This document shows positions 35,934 through 48,033 of a stretch of 64,000 bases of DNA, piece by piece. The translations under genes and the position numbers were made by a program. Origin of the DNA: Burkholderiaceae bacterium (lineage in GTDB: Bacteria; Pseudomonadota; Gammaproteobacteria; Burkholderiales; Burkholderiaceae_C). The stretch's first letter is position 1. The number at the start of each line of letters is the position of its first letter. Location: contig JAUYTN010000061.1 in the NCBI GenBank assembly GCA_030695205.1, forward strand, positions 62,001 through 126,000, given 5' to 3'. The notes under the pieces were generated by a model. It made no database searches. It was not told where the DNA came from and saw only the letters and a list, made by a program, of their open reading frames with translations.

Positions 35934-37456
35934 TCAGGCAAATGGCCCGGTGCGGCCATGGGCCTGCGCCATGGCGTGCAGCCAGGTGGCGGGCTGGTGG
36001 TCCACCTGGGCCCAGTCAAAGCGCCATTCCCAGCAGCCACTGGCGTGGCCTGGGGTGTTCATGCGGTGGGTTTCGTCCAGGCCCAGCACGTCCTGGAACG
36101 GGAACACCACGGTGTTGGCCACCGATTGCGAGAGCGCGCGCATCAGCGTCCAGTGCGGAGCGGTGTCCATGCCTGGTCCCATGTAGCGGCGCACGGCCTG
36201 GCGCTCGGGCGCTGGCGCCTGGCGCCACCAGCCCAGCGTGGTGTTGTTGTCGTGGGTGCCGGTGTAGGCCACGGTGTGGGCGTCGTAGCGGTGGGGCAGG
36301 TAGGGGTTGCGGGCATCGCCCCCAAAGGCGAAGTGGGCAATGCGCATGCCCGGCAGCCCGCAGTCGTGGCGCAAGCGGTGCACTTCTTCGGTGATCAGGC
36401 CCAGGTCTTCCGCCACGATGGGCAGTGGCCCCAGTTCTTCGCGCAGCGCCTGGAACAGCGCCAGGCCAGGCCCGGGCCGCCATTGCCCGTGCATGGCCGT
36501 GGGTTCGCTGGCCGGAATCTCCCAATGAGATTCAAACCCCCTGAAATGGTCCAGGCGAACCACATCCACCAGCTGGAACAGGTGGGCCAGCCGGTCTTTC
36601 CACCAGCGGTAGTCGGTGTGGGCCATGGCCTCCCAGCGGTACAGCGGGTTGCCCCAGCGCTGGCCGGTGGCCGAGAAGTAGTCGGGAGGCACGCCCGCCA
36701 CCACGGTGGGGTGGCCCGCGTCGTCCAGGACAAACTGCCCCGCATGCGCCCACACATCGGCGCTGTGGTGGGCCACAAAAATAGGGGCGTCACCCACGAT
36801 GTGGACGCCCCGGCTGTGTGCGTGCTGGCGCAGGCGCTGCCACTGCACCCAAAAGCGCCACTGCACAAACTGCCAGAACCCGATGGCGTCTGTGGCCTCG
36901 GCGCGCGCCGCCGCCAGTGCTTCGGGTTGGCGCTGTGCCAGTTCGGTCGGCCAGTGGGGCCAGGGCCCGCCGTGGCAGGTGTCCAGCACCATGAACAGCG
37001 CGTAGTCGTCCAGCCAGTGGGCGTGGGTCTGGCAAAAGCTGTGCAGGGCTGCGCGGTCGGTGTCGCTGGCCTGGGCCTGAAAACCTCGCCAGGCGGTGCG
37101 CAGGCAGGCCATGCGGTGGGGGGCAACGCGGTGGAACTCGCAACGGTGGTGATCAAACCCCTGGTGCGCCTGCCAGGGCAGCCAGCCGTGTTGCACCAGG
37201 TCTTCCAGGTCCACCAGCAGCGGATGGCCGGCAAAGGCCGATGGGCTTTGGTAGGGCGAATTGCCCGCACCTGCCGGGGTCAGCGGCAGGATTTGCCACA
37301 GCGTTTGCCCGGCAGAGGCCAGCCAGTCCACAAAGTGGTGGGCACAGGTGCCGAGGTCGCCACTGCCGTGGGGGCCGGGCAGGCTGGTGATGTGGAGCAG
37401 CACCCCGCTGCGGCGCGCCGACAGCAGCGGGTGGGGGGCGGGTGGGGGCGGGTTCA

Positions 37457-37460
<4 letters not shown>
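35934..37460 (-). CDS. malQ: 4-alpha-glucanotransferase
   Basis: This GH77 amylomaltase transfers maltodextrin units, processing short chains from glycogen breakdown. The 508-residue protein has [17 protein letters not shown] near the start, catalytic motifs [18 protein letters not shown] and VAEDLGLIT, and [14 protein letters not shown] near the end. It overlaps glgX by 4 bases. Confidence 0.96.
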
Positions 37461-39854
<2,394 letters not shown>

Positions 39855-39862
<8 letters not shown>

Positions 39863-39917
39863 TACTATTTATAGTAAACTTATTATACCCATCAAGCGAT
39901 AAAAGGTATTTATGTCA
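39855..39917 (-). repeat. Dispersed ~55-bp repeat, copy 6, between glgB and glgX
   Basis: This diverged copy, read on the plus strand, has TAGTAA, ATCAAGCG and an A/T tail. Read leftward it contains TTGACA and TATAAT, but 25 bases apart, so a promoter for glgX is only possible. TTACTA-TTTA-TAGTAA is a dyad at the glgX start. Confidence 0.5.
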
Positions 39918-41948
39918 ATAATTTTTGGCCTGTAGCCACAGCACCGCCAGGGGCGGTAGGGTCAGCACCACCGACTGTGCAAAACCGTGGGTTGCCACCG
40001 CTTCGGCGGGGGCGCCGCCTGGGTTGCCCACGTTGCTGCCGCCGTAGTGGACCGAGTCGGTGTTGAGCAGCTCATGCCAGTGGCCACTGCCGGTGGGCAC
40101 CCCGATGCGATAGCCGTGGCGCACCACCGGGGTGAGGTTGGCCACCACCAGGACCGCGTCGGCCGGGTGGTGGCTGTGGCGGCCAAAGGCGAACACGCTT
40201 TGGGCGGCATCGTCCACCACGTGCCAGGCAAAACCGCCAGGCTCGTTGTCGCGGGCGGACAGTGCGGGGTGTTGCCGGTACAGGTGGTTGAGGTCGCGCA
40301 CCAGGCGCTGCACACCGGCGTGGGCGGGGTCGCTCAGCAGGTGCCAGGGCAGCTCGCCGTCGTGGGCCCACTCGGTGGGCTGGGCCAGCTCTATCCCCAT
40401 GAACAGCAGCTTTTTGCCCGGGTGGCCGTACATCCAGGCCAGCAGGGCGCGCAGGTTGGCCAGTTGCTGCCAGCGGTCGCCGGGCATTTTGGCCAGCAGC
40501 GAGCCTTTGCCGTGCACCACCTCGTCGTGCGACAGTGGCAGCACAAAGCGTTCGGTGTGGGCGTAGGTCAGGCCGAAGGTGAGCTGGTCGTGGTGCCAGC
40601 GGCGGTTGATGGGGTCCTGGGCAAAGTAGGCCAGGGTGTCGTGCATCCAGCCCATGTTCCATTTGTGGGTGAAGCCCAGCCCGCCATCCCGGGTGGGCCC
40701 TGTCACCCGTGGGAAGGCGGTCGACTCCTCGGCAATGGTCAGTGCGTGGGGGGCCTCGGTGTTGAGCACGTCGTTGAGCTCGCGCAAGAATGCAATGGCC
40801 TCCAGGTTCTCGCGCCCGCCGTACTGGTTGGCCACCCATTCGCCGTCGGGGCGGCTGTAGTCGCGGTAGAGCATGGAGGCCACGGCATCGACCCGCAGGC
40901 CGTCCACCCCGTAGTGCTCTATCCAAAACAGGGCGTTGCCCACCAGGAAGTTGCGCACCTCGGGCCGAGCCCAGTTGTAGATGAGGGTGTGCCAGTCGCG
41001 GTGAAAGCCTTCGCGGGGGTCGGCGTATTCGTACAGGGCGGTGCCGTCAAATCGGGCGAGGGCGTGACCGTCGCTGGGAAAGTGGGCGGGCACCCAGTCG
41101 ATGATGAGTTTGAGCCCGGCTGCATGCACCGCATCGACCAGGCGCCTGAACCCCTCTGACCCACCGTGGCGGGCGGTGGGGGCAAACAGGCCGGTGGGCT
41201 GGTAGCCCCAGGAGCCGTAAAACGGGTGCTCGGCCACGGGCATGAGCTCGATGTGGGTAAAGCCCATCTCGGCCACATAGGGCACCAGGTGGTGGGTGAG
41301 GTCGTCCCAGGTGGCCGTGGTGTGTGGTCCCCAGGGGCGGCGCCACGAGCCCGCGTGGACCTCGTAAATGGCCATGGGCGCGGCACCGTTGGCCACGGGC
41401 GCTGTCCACTGCCGCTGGTGGCTTGAGGTCGCCAGGGGCGGCTGAAGGGGTGCGCCGCCGGAGGGGGTGGCCGCTGTGGCGGTGTCGGTGCTGGTGTGGC
41501 TGGCACTGCGGTCCAGGCTGGGGCTGATGCGGGCGGCAAATTTGGGAGGCAGCTCGGTCTCGCGGGCGTAGGGGTCGGTTTTGAGCACGCGCTGGCCGTC
41601 GGCACCCAGTATCTCGAACTGGTACCACTGACCAGTGGCTGCGCCGGGCACAAACAGTTCCCATACGCCGCACTGGGGGTGCAGGCGCATGGCGTGGGCC
41701 TGCCAGCCATTGAAGTCGCCCATCAGCGCCACCACCCGCGCGTGGGGGGCCCACACCGCAAAGGCGGTGCCATCGACCCCGCCCAGCGTGGTGGGGTGAG
41801 CCCCCAGCTTGAGCCAGGGGCGCCGGTGCTGGCCCTCGGCCAGCAGCCAGCGGTCCAACTCACCCAGCCAGTCGGGGGTGCTTGGGGGCGGCGGCGGGAA
41901 AAAGGAGGCGGGAGCGTGCACGCTGTGGGAACCGGAAGACAAAGCCAT
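39915..41948 (-). CDS. glgB: 1,4-alpha-glucan branching enzyme
   Basis: This GH13 enzyme introduces alpha-1,6 branches into glycogen. The 677-residue protein has an N-terminal CBM48 domain and [19 protein letters not shown]. The catalytic Asp is in [17 protein letters not shown], Glu in [12 protein letters not shown], and [14 protein letters not shown] completes the site. The start is 22 bases after the histidine kinase stop, so glgB is probably read from the same transcript as the two-component genes. Confidence 0.97.
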   Translation of the reverse strand: MALSSGSHSVHAPASFFPPPPPSTPDWLGELDRWLLAEGQHRRPWLKLGAHPTTLGGVDGTAFAVWAPHARVVALMGDFNGWQAHAMRLHPQCGVWELFVPGAATGQWYQFEILGADGQRVLKTDPYARETELPPKFAARISPSLDRSASHTSTDTATAATPSGGAPLQPPLATSSHQRQWTAPVANGAAPMAIYEVHAGSWRRPWGPHTTATWDDLTHHLVPYVAEMGFTHIELMPVAEHPFYGSWGYQPTGLFAPTARHGGSEGFRRLVDAVHAAGLKLIIDWVPAHFPSDGHALARFDGTALYEYADPREGFHRDWHTLIYNWARPEVRNFLVGNALFWIEHYGVDGLRVDAVASMLYRDYSRPDGEWVANQYGGRENLEAIAFLRELNDVLNTEAPHALTIAEESTAFPRVTGPTRDGGLGFTHKWNMGWMHDTLAYFAQDPINRRWHHDQLTFGLTYAHTERFVLPLSHDEVVHGKGSLLAKMPGDRWQQLANLRALLAWMYGHPGKKLLFMGIELAQPTEWAHDGELPWHLLSDPAHAGVQRLVRDLNHLYRQHPALSARDNEPGGFAWHVVDDAAQSVFAFGRHSHHPADAVLVVANLTPVVRHGYRIGVPTGSGHWHELLNTDSVHYGGSNVGNPGGAPAEAVATHGFAQSVVLTLPPLAVLWLQAKNY

Positions 41949-41970
41949 TCGTCATTCTGGCACCGATGCG

Positions 41971-43332
41971 CTACCGCTCTCCAGCGGTGGGCGGTGGTGG
42001 CAGTGGGAGCGGCAGGCGCACGCACACCGTCAGGCCGCCACCGGGGGTGTCTTCCAGGGTCAGCGCGCCACCGTGCAGCTCGGCCACCTTGCAGGCAATG
42101 GCCAGCCCCAGGCCACTGCCCTCGGACTGCACCCCCGCCAGACTGACGAAGCCCTGGCCCACCCGTTCCCGCTGCCCGGGTGCGATGCCGCGGCCGTGGT
42201 CGCACACTCGCCAGGTGGCCCCGTGGGCGTCCACGGTCAGTGACAGGGTGATGGCTTGGGTGCTGCCGCTGTGCACCAGGGCGTTGTGCACCAGGTTGTC
42301 CAGCATGGCCCGCAGGGCCTCCGGGTGGCCCACCAGATGAACGCCGGGCGCAATGTCCAGCACCAGCGAGCAGCCATGGGCACTGGCCAGGGTGTGCCAC
42401 ACCGGTTCGGATTCGGCCAGCCAGGGGCCGACCTCGAAGCGCTCGGGCGGTGCTTCCTGGGGCATGGCGTCGAACTCGGCCAGCTTGAGCAGCTGGTTGA
42501 CCAGCCGCGTCATGCGGTCAATGGCCAGCAGCACATGGGTGCGGTGGCGTTCGTTGAGCGCCGGATCGGTCGATCGGCCCAGCAACTGGGCATGGATGCG
42601 CAGCGCGGCCAAAGGCGTGCGAAACCCATGCGCGGCGCGGCCCACCAGGTGCTGCTGGGTCAGGCGCGATTCGCTCAGCCGGGTGAACAGGGTGTGCAAG
42701 GTGTGCACCAGTGGCCACAAATCCTGCGGCCAGGCCTGACGGGCCAGTGGCTCGGGCAGCTGCAATGGGTCAGCGTGGCTGAGGCGGCGGCGCAGCTCAC
42801 CCAGCGGGCGCAGCGACCAGTTGGCGGCCCAGTGCAGCAGCCCGTACAGGCCCAGCGTGACCGCTACCACCACCAGCAACAGGCTGGGGGCAATGTGCCA
42901 GAACGCCTGGCTGCGCGTTTGGCTGGTTTGGGAGACCTGCACCGTCAGGCCGCTTTGCACCATGGTGTGGACGTGCCAGTCACCTCCGCGCCACTCCACC
43001 ACGTGCCAGCCGGGTGGCTGGCGGGCGGGGCCGCTGAGGTCGGCCGCCAGTCCGACGGGGTACACGAGGATGCCGCCTTCGGTCCAGATCTGGGTGGTGA
43101 CCTGGCCAGGGTCGCTGGGGTCTGGCGCGTGGCTGCTGTGGGGGGTGAGCCCATGGCGCACCACCGAGTGGGCCACCTGCTCCAGCATGTGGTCGCGCTG
43201 TTCGTTGACGGTGCGCCAGGTCAGGGCAAACGACACCGCGCCGCACAGCGTGCCCACCAGCAGCAGGGCCAGCCACTGCACCCGCATGAGGCGGCTACGC
43301 AGTGACAGGCTGGTGCCGGGGGCTGCACTCAT
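41971..43332 (-). CDS. Sensor histidine kinase (TctE/QseC-like) with altered H-box
   Basis: The 453-residue protein has two membrane helices (about residues 20-38 and 148-168) around a periplasmic loop of about 110 residues. A linker, HisKA and HATPase follow. The HATPase motifs are intact: DNLVHNALVHSG, DHGRGI and GSGLGLAI. The phospho-acceptor is His235, but the H-box reads HGFRTPLAAL instead of HELRTP or the TctE form HQLRTP. The usual acidic or amide residue is therefore Gly. It overlaps the response regulator by 4 bases and lies 22 bases before glgB. Confidence 0.9.
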   Translation of the reverse strand: MSAAPGTSLSLRSRLMRVQWLALLLVGTLCGAVSFALTWRTVNEQRDHMLEQVAHSVVRHGLTPHSSHAPDPSDPGQVTTQIWTEGGILVYPVGLAADLSGPARQPPGWHVVEWRGGDWHVHTMVQSGLTVQVSQTSQTRSQAFWHIAPSLLLVVVAVTLGLYGLLHWAANWSLRPLGELRRRLSHADPLQLPEPLARQAWPQDLWPLVHTLHTLFTRLSESRLTQQHLVGRAAHGFRTPLAALRIHAQLLGRSTDPALNERHRTHVLLAIDRMTRLVNQLLKLAEFDAMPQEAPPERFEVGPWLAESEPVWHTLASAHGCSLVLDIAPGVHLVGHPEALRAMLDNLVHNALVHSGSTQAITLSLTVDAHGATWRVCDHGRGIAPGQRERVGQGFVSLAGVQSEGSGLGLAIACKVAELHGGALTLEDTPGGGLTVCVRLPLPLPPPPTAGER

Positions 43333-44042
43333 GGCCGGACAGGGGCGGGGTCGGACGGGTTGTCGGCCGCAGGGATGGGCCGGGCGGCTTGCTCCAGTTT
43401 GTAGCCCGTGCCGCGCACGTTGTGCAGCCAGCCCTCGCCCAGTTTGCGCCGCAGGTGGTGCAGGTGCACCTGAATGGCGTTGCTGGCCACCTCGGTGCCC
43501 CAGCGGTACAGGCGCGACTCCAGCCACTGCGCCGAGCGCACCGCGCCGGGGTGCTCGGCCAGGGCCTGCAGCAGGTCGAACTCGCGCGGTGACAGGGCGA
43601 TGGCCTGTCCCGCCAGCGCCACGGTGCGCCGGATGGGGTCTATGCACAGATCGCCCACGCGGATGAGCGGGTCGCGCCTGCCCTGCGAGCGCCGGTGCAG
43701 TGCATGCAGGCGGGCAAGCAGCTCGTCAAAGTCAAAGGGTTTGACGAGGTAGTCGTCGGCCCCCAGGTTCAGGCCCATGACGCGGTCGGTGGCAATGTGG
43801 CGGGCCGACAGAATCAGTGTGGCGGGGCAAGCGGGCAGGGCTTGGCTCTGGCGCAGTACCTCCAGCCCGTCCATGTCGGGCAAGCCCAGGTCGAGTACCC
43901 ACAGGTCGTACGGGGTGTGGCGCAGAGCCACCAGGGCCTGCTCACCCTGCTGTACCCAGTCCACCTGAAAACCCGCACCGCCCAGCCCAAGCACCAGGCC
44001 CTCGCCAATCTGGGGGTCGTCTTCGGTCAGCAGAAGCTTCAT
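43329..44042 (-). CDS. OmpR/PhoB-type response regulator
   Basis: The 237-residue protein has a receiver domain with acidic pair Glu7/Asp8 and Asp9, phospho-site Asp51 (WVLDLGLPDMDG) and Lys in YLVKPFD. A winged-helix DNA-binding domain (about residues 130-220) follows, with LSPREFDLLQAL and VRGTGYKL. It resembles QseB/TctD. The ATG at 44042 sits 16 bases after ybeY. It is the likely regulator of the adjoining glycogen genes, which is inference from position. Confidence 0.93.
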   Translation of the reverse strand: MKLLLTEDDPQIGEGLVLGLGGAGFQVDWVQQGEQALVALRHTPYDLWVLDLGLPDMDGLEVLRQSQALPACPATLILSARHIATDRVMGLNLGADDYLVKPFDFDELLARLHALHRRSQGRRDPLIRVGDLCIDPIRRTVALAGQAIALSPREFDLLQALAEHPGAVRSAQWLESRLYRWGTEVASNAIQVHLHHLRRKLGEGWLHNVRGTGYKLEQAARPIPAADNPSDPAPVRP

Positions 44043-44058
44043 GGGTGGCGACTCGCCC

Positions 44059-44523
44059 TCAGGCGTAGGGGTTGGCCACACCCAGCTGCGCCAGGATTTC
44101 TACCTCGCGGGCCTCCATGGCCTGGGCGTCGGCCTCGGAGGTTTCGTGGTCCCAGCCCTGGGCGTGCAGCGTGCCGTGCACCAGCAGGTGGGCGTAGTGG
44201 TCGGCCAGGGTTTTGCCTTGCTCGGCTGCCTCGCGAGCGACCACAGGGGCACACAGCACCAGGTCGGCCATCATGACCGGGCCTGTGCAGTAGTCAAAGG
44301 TGAGCACGTTGGTGGGGTAGTCTTTTTGGCGGTAGTCGCGGTTGAGCTGCTGGCCTTCGTCGGTGTCCACGATGCGGATGGCCATTTCCGCGTCGATGGT
44401 CAGCGCATGGCGAATCCAGCGGGCCACCTTGTGGCGGGGCAGGGCTGCGCGGTGGGTGGCGGCATCGGCCAGCGGGCCAAACTGGAGCGACAGGCTGAGT
44501 GAGTGCAGAGGATTTTTTGGCAT
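44059..44523 (-). CDS. ybeY: Endoribonuclease YbeY
   Basis: This metal-dependent RNase is needed for 16S rRNA 3' maturation and ribosome quality control. The 154-residue protein has the signature [12 protein letters not shown] with the three zinc histidines, and [17 protein letters not shown]. Length is normal. In most proteobacteria it directly follows phoH; here about 4.4 kb and five other genes lie between them on the same strand. Confidence 0.95.
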   Translation of the reverse strand: MPKNPLHSLSLSLQFGPLADAATHRAALPRHKVARWIRHALTIDAEMAIRIVDTDEGQQLNRDYRQKDYPTNVLTFDYCTGPVMMADLVLCAPVVAREAAEQGKTLADHYAHLLVHGTLHAQGWDHETSEADAQAMEAREVEILAQLGVANPYA

Positions 44524-44590
44524 AAAAAATGTCTTTTTCGCTTGTTGCGTATTGGTTGTTGGCTATGAACTTGTGTATCGGCGATGCGCC

Positions 44591-46144
44591 TTATTCTGCC
44601 AGTGGTGGTGGCATGCCGGTGTGCGGGTGGATGGGTGTGTGGGGGTAGAGGCCCTGCAGCAGCGCCAGCAGCAAGGTGGTGCACAGGTGGTGCAGCCGCT
44701 GGTCCAGCTCGGCGGGCGCGGTTCGGGTGGGGTGCGCGGGTGTGCGGGTAGCCCATTGTTGGGCGTCTGCCCACAGTGCATCCAGCGCATCGGCATGGCC
44801 AGCCAGAGCCAGGGCGCACAGGGTTTGCCAATGGACGGGCAGCTCTTCGTGGACAAAGTCGCCCCGGCCCCGGCCAAAGTGGGCAATGGCCAGGTACTTC
44901 AGCAGCGCTTCTTGCAGCAGGGTGGTGAGGGCCTCGGGGGCCAGCGCCAGGGTGGGGTGTTCCTGTTGGCGGGCCTTGTTGATGCCCAGTGCTGCTCCGG
45001 CAAAGGCCAGGCCTCCTACCACAGCTCCCACCAGCGCACCCAGGCCCAGGGTGAGGCCACCGGCCATGGCGTCCGCGCCCAGCCCGGTGGCCGCACCCGA
45101 GGCAATGGCCCCCAGCACACCGGCTTGCCGCAGCGGGATGGGGGTGTGGCCATTCAGGGCCAGTCCGTCCAGGTGCTTCCACAGCGGGTGGTCGGCATGG
45201 CCCTGCAGACCGTGCAGCGCCAGCAGCTGGCTGGTGAGTTGCTGGCGGCACTGCAGCACCCGCTGCGCCAGTGCCTGGCGTGCGGTGGCCTCAAAGCCTG
45301 ACTGGCCCGTATGGCCGGTGTGTACGTCAGTGGCGGCGGCCAGCAGTTCGGTGGCCAGTGCCTGGGCCGATGCCTGCAGGCGCTGCCAGTTGCGCCGCTT
45401 CCATTGCGCCACCAGCCGGGCATAGCCCGCCTGGCGGGGTGGGGCCAGCCAGGGCGCCAGGGTGTCGAGCAGCACACCCTCGTGGACCCAGCAGCGCGCA
45501 AACGCATCCAGCGGCAGCACGGCTTTGACCATGGCCTGTCCTTTCAGGTGGGCGGTCCAGCGGGCCTGTTCGTCGCGTTCGGCCTGGCCGGGTGTGCCCT
45601 GTTCGGGCGCACGGCCGAGTTGGTTGAGGACCACCACCACCGGCTTGCCCAGCCAGGCCAGAATGGCCAGCTCAGGCGCCAGGTAGCCGCAGTCTTCGGG
45701 GGCTTCGGTGGCGTTGACGAGGTAGAGCACGATGTCGGCCTCGTCGCGCGCTGCGCGCATGGCGCGCTGGCTTAAAAAAAACGCGGGGTCGGCCCAGCGG
45801 TCCCACACCTGGCTCAGGAACCAGCCCAGCGGTTGGCCCGACTGGCTCAGGCGGCGGTGCAACCGTACCGAGTCGCCAAAGCCGGGGGTGTCCCACAGGC
45901 GCAGCTCGTCGCCTTGCGGGGTGGTCAGCAGTGCATGGGACTGGGCTTCCTGGGTGACGTGGGGGCCGTCTTGTACCTCGCCCACATCCTGGCCGAGCAG
46001 GGTGCGTGCCAGTGTGGTTTTGCCCACGTTGGTGTGCGAGACCAGGCACAGGCCAACGGAAGCGGGCGGGCTGGCCACCGTGCCGCCGGTGTAGGCCCTG
46101 GAGGTGGTGCGCGCTGGGGCGTTGGGGGAAGGGGGCTGGGCCAT
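44591..46144 (-). CDS. GTPase with DUF3482 domain
   Basis: The 517-residue protein has an N-terminal small-GTPase domain and a C-terminal DUF3482 region with a glycine/alanine-rich, probably membrane-associated segment at about residues 350-400. The P-loop reads SHTNVGKTT (residues 36-44), lacking the first Gly. G3 is DTPGFGD (from 85). The G4 motif expected as NKxD is NQLG (174-177), so guanine specificity may be changed or weak. It starts one base after the DUF2868 gene ends; the two families are commonly adjacent. Function unknown. Confidence 0.85.
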   Translation of the reverse strand: MAQPPSPNAPARTTSRAYTGGTVASPPASVGLCLVSHTNVGKTTLARTLLGQDVGEVQDGPHVTQEAQSHALLTTPQGDELRLWDTPGFGDSVRLHRRLSQSGQPLGWFLSQVWDRWADPAFFLSQRAMRAARDEADIVLYLVNATEAPEDCGYLAPELAILAWLGKPVVVVLNQLGRAPEQGTPGQAERDEQARWTAHLKGQAMVKAVLPLDAFARCWVHEGVLLDTLAPWLAPPRQAGYARLVAQWKRRNWQRLQASAQALATELLAAATDVHTGHTGQSGFEATARQALAQRVLQCRQQLTSQLLALHGLQGHADHPLWKHLDGLALNGHTPIPLRQAGVLGAIASGAATGLGADAMAGGLTLGLGALVGAVVGGLAFAGAALGINKARQQEHPTLALAPEALTTLLQEALLKYLAIAHFGRGRGDFVHEELPVHWQTLCALALAGHADALDALWADAQQWATRTPAHPTRTAPAELDQRLHHLCTTLLLALLQGLYPHTPIHPHTGMPPPLAE

Positions 46145-46145
46145 G

Positions 46146-47624
46146 TCAGGTGTCGAGGTCGATCAGGTGCAGCTGGGCCTGGTGCCGGGCGGCAAAGTCG
46201 CGCCACAGGGCTTCGCGTTCGGCCAGGCGGGCGCTGCCCTGAGGGCCGAGTTTGCGCGCCAGCGGGGCGCGGTCCAGCCACAGCTCCAGCGCGCCCGCGC
46301 CGGGTGGGCGTTGGGCCTGCAGGTGGCGCACAAACTGGCCATGGGCCTCGGTCTCTGGCGTGGCCGCCAGACTGAAGAGGGCCACCGGGTGACCGCTGGC
46401 GGGTGCTGGGCCGGGCGCGGCTGGGGGTGTGGCTGTCGGTGCGGCAGTGGGCAGTTGCCCATAGGGGGTGTGTGGCAACAGGGCCAGTGTGGCCGCCTCG
46501 CCGTGCAGCGCCCTGGCCGCACGGGTCAGGGCCGCATGCGCGGACTCACCCAGGGTGTAGCTGTAGGGCCACACCTGCAGGTGGGTGCGTGCCCCGCCAA
46601 ACGTGGCCAGCAGCGCCACGTAGTAGGGTTCGGTCAGGTCGGGGGCGAGCTGCTGCGCCAGTCTGCGGGCGCGCCAGGCGGCCAACGCCGCCAGCACACC
46701 GCGTGGCAGCACCACGGTGAGCAGCAGCAAGCGGGTCACTAGCCAGAACCAGGCGGTGCCCACGCCAGGTGCGGCAGCCTCTTGCCAGCCGTTGAGCTGG
46801 GTGATGGTCTCCAGGCTGAACGCCGGGCTGCCCACCCATGAGCCCAAGGTGGCCAGCACCTGCTGCAGCTGCGCCGCGTCCAGCCAGGCGGACTCCCAGC
46901 CCACGCGGTACTCGGCAAACAGGCCCTTCCAGCCCAGAGAGGCAACCAAGCCCAGCGCGAACAGCGCCGACCCGGTGTGCAGCCGCGCGGCCCAGCGGCT
47001 CGCGGTGAGTGGCCGGGCCACGCGGTGCCAGTCGCGCCGCAAGGCATGCGACACCGGCGCCAGGGCCGCTGCCAGGCCACCGGGGCCTGGCCATCCGGGC
47101 CGTGGCAGCCATTGGGGCCACAGCCCTCTGGCTTCTTGCCCGGGCCGCGGGAGCGGCGCGGGTGCCGTAGCCAACACCGGTGAGCCCAGCAGCCGGCGCA
47201 GACGCAGGGCCTGCTGCACCAGCAGGGCCGTCATGAGCGCCCAGTTCCAGCCCAGCACCAACAGCAGCGCGGGCGACAGCAGGTGGATGCGGTCCGGAGA
47301 AAACAGGTGCTCGGTCAGCGCCCCCGCACACAGGGCCAGCAGCGGCCAGGCCCATGCCCAGCCAGCCCAGGGAGTGCTCATGGCCTGCAGCGCCTGCAAA
47401 CCGGGGTGGCGGGGCAAGGCCTGGTCCAGCAGGTGCCTGGCGCGCCTGGCCAAAAACTGCTCGGCCCACTCGCGGGAGCGCCCCTCGGAGGCGGGGCGGC
47501 GGGCGCTGGCCAGTGCCGCCTCGCTGGCGGCACGCTGCTGGGTCGAGCTGACCCAGGTGGTGGCCTTGGGCGCGGATTCGATGGCCTTGGCCAGCAGCAC
47601 GTCCCACGCTTGGGGCTCATTCAT
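46146..47624 (-). CDS. DUF2868 membrane protein
   Basis: The 492-residue protein has about four to six membrane segments between residues 75 and 320 (for example WAWAWPLLALCAGAL, LLSPALLLVLGWNWALM and FWLVTRLLLLTVVLP). A soluble C-terminal domain of about 170 residues has no enzyme motif I recognise. It is adjacent to the DUF3482 GTPase, and the pair probably forms a membrane GTPase module. Its start overlaps the TfoX-domain gene by 8 bases. Confidence 0.82.
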   Translation of the reverse strand: MNEPQAWDVLLAKAIESAPKATTWVSSTQQRAASEAALASARRPASEGRSREWAEQFLARRARHLLDQALPRHPGLQALQAMSTPWAGWAWAWPLLALCAGALTEHLFSPDRIHLLSPALLLVLGWNWALMTALLVQQALRLRRLLGSPVLATAPAPLPRPGQEARGLWPQWLPRPGWPGPGGLAAALAPVSHALRRDWHRVARPLTASRWAARLHTGSALFALGLVASLGWKGLFAEYRVGWESAWLDAAQLQQVLATLGSWVGSPAFSLETITQLNGWQEAAAPGVGTAWFWLVTRLLLLTVVLPRGVLAALAAWRARRLAQQLAPDLTEPYYVALLATFGGARTHLQVWPYSYTLGESAHAALTRAARALHGEAATLALLPHTPYGQLPTAAPTATPPAAPGPAPASGHPVALFSLAATPETEAHGQFVRHLQAQRPPGAGALELWLDRAPLARKLGPQGSARLAEREALWRDFAARHQAQLHLIDLDT

Positions 47625-48018
47625 GGAACGGTTTCCTGCGTGGGGCAGGTGGTGGGGCGGGTTTGGCGGGGCGGGCTCTCCTGGCCTGCGCCCGGACCGC
47701 TGCCTCCAGGGCCAGGGTAGCCCAGGGGCGCATCAGCGCGGAGGACTCCATGGCGTCTTCGGGTGCTGCACGGTAGCTCAGCGTCATGGGCGTGCCTTTG
47801 GCCGTGTACACAAACGGCAGGCAGCCAGCGGCCTCGAAGGTGGGCAGCGTGGTGGCATCGGCCTTGAGCCACAGGCACTCGCCGCACCCCAAGTCGGCAA
47901 TGATGGCCAGCGTCAGTCCACCGGTGCTGATGCCCCAGCCACCGAACATGCGTTTGGCCACGCAGGGGCCCACCGGGGACAACACATCCAGGCAGTGGGC
48001 AACGAACTCGGGGTGCAT
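47617..48018 (-). CDS. TfoX N-terminal domain protein
   Basis: The 133-residue protein has the TfoX_N signature: VAKRMFGGWGISTGGLTLAI, then CLWLKADATTLPTFEAAG and MTLSYRAAPEDAM. It lacks the C-terminal TfoX domain, so it is a single-domain member, with a Pro/Arg-rich tail. TfoX/Sxy proteins affect competence gene expression in gamma-proteobacteria; single-domain forms have no known role. It is the third gene after phoH in the leftward run. Confidence 0.85.
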   Translation of the reverse strand: MHPEFVAHCLDVLSPVGPCVAKRMFGGWGISTGGLTLAIIADLGCGECLWLKADATTLPTFEAAGCLPFVYTAKGTPMTLSYRAAPEDAMESSALMRPWATLALEAAVRAQARRARPAKPAPPPAPRRKPFHE

Positions 48019-48033
48019 GGTGATCCTGCAAGG

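Noticed and set aside
44524..44590. AT-rich gap before ybeY as an eighth repeat copy
   Set aside because: It lacks both TAGCTG and ATCAAGCG cores; similarity is limited to base composition.
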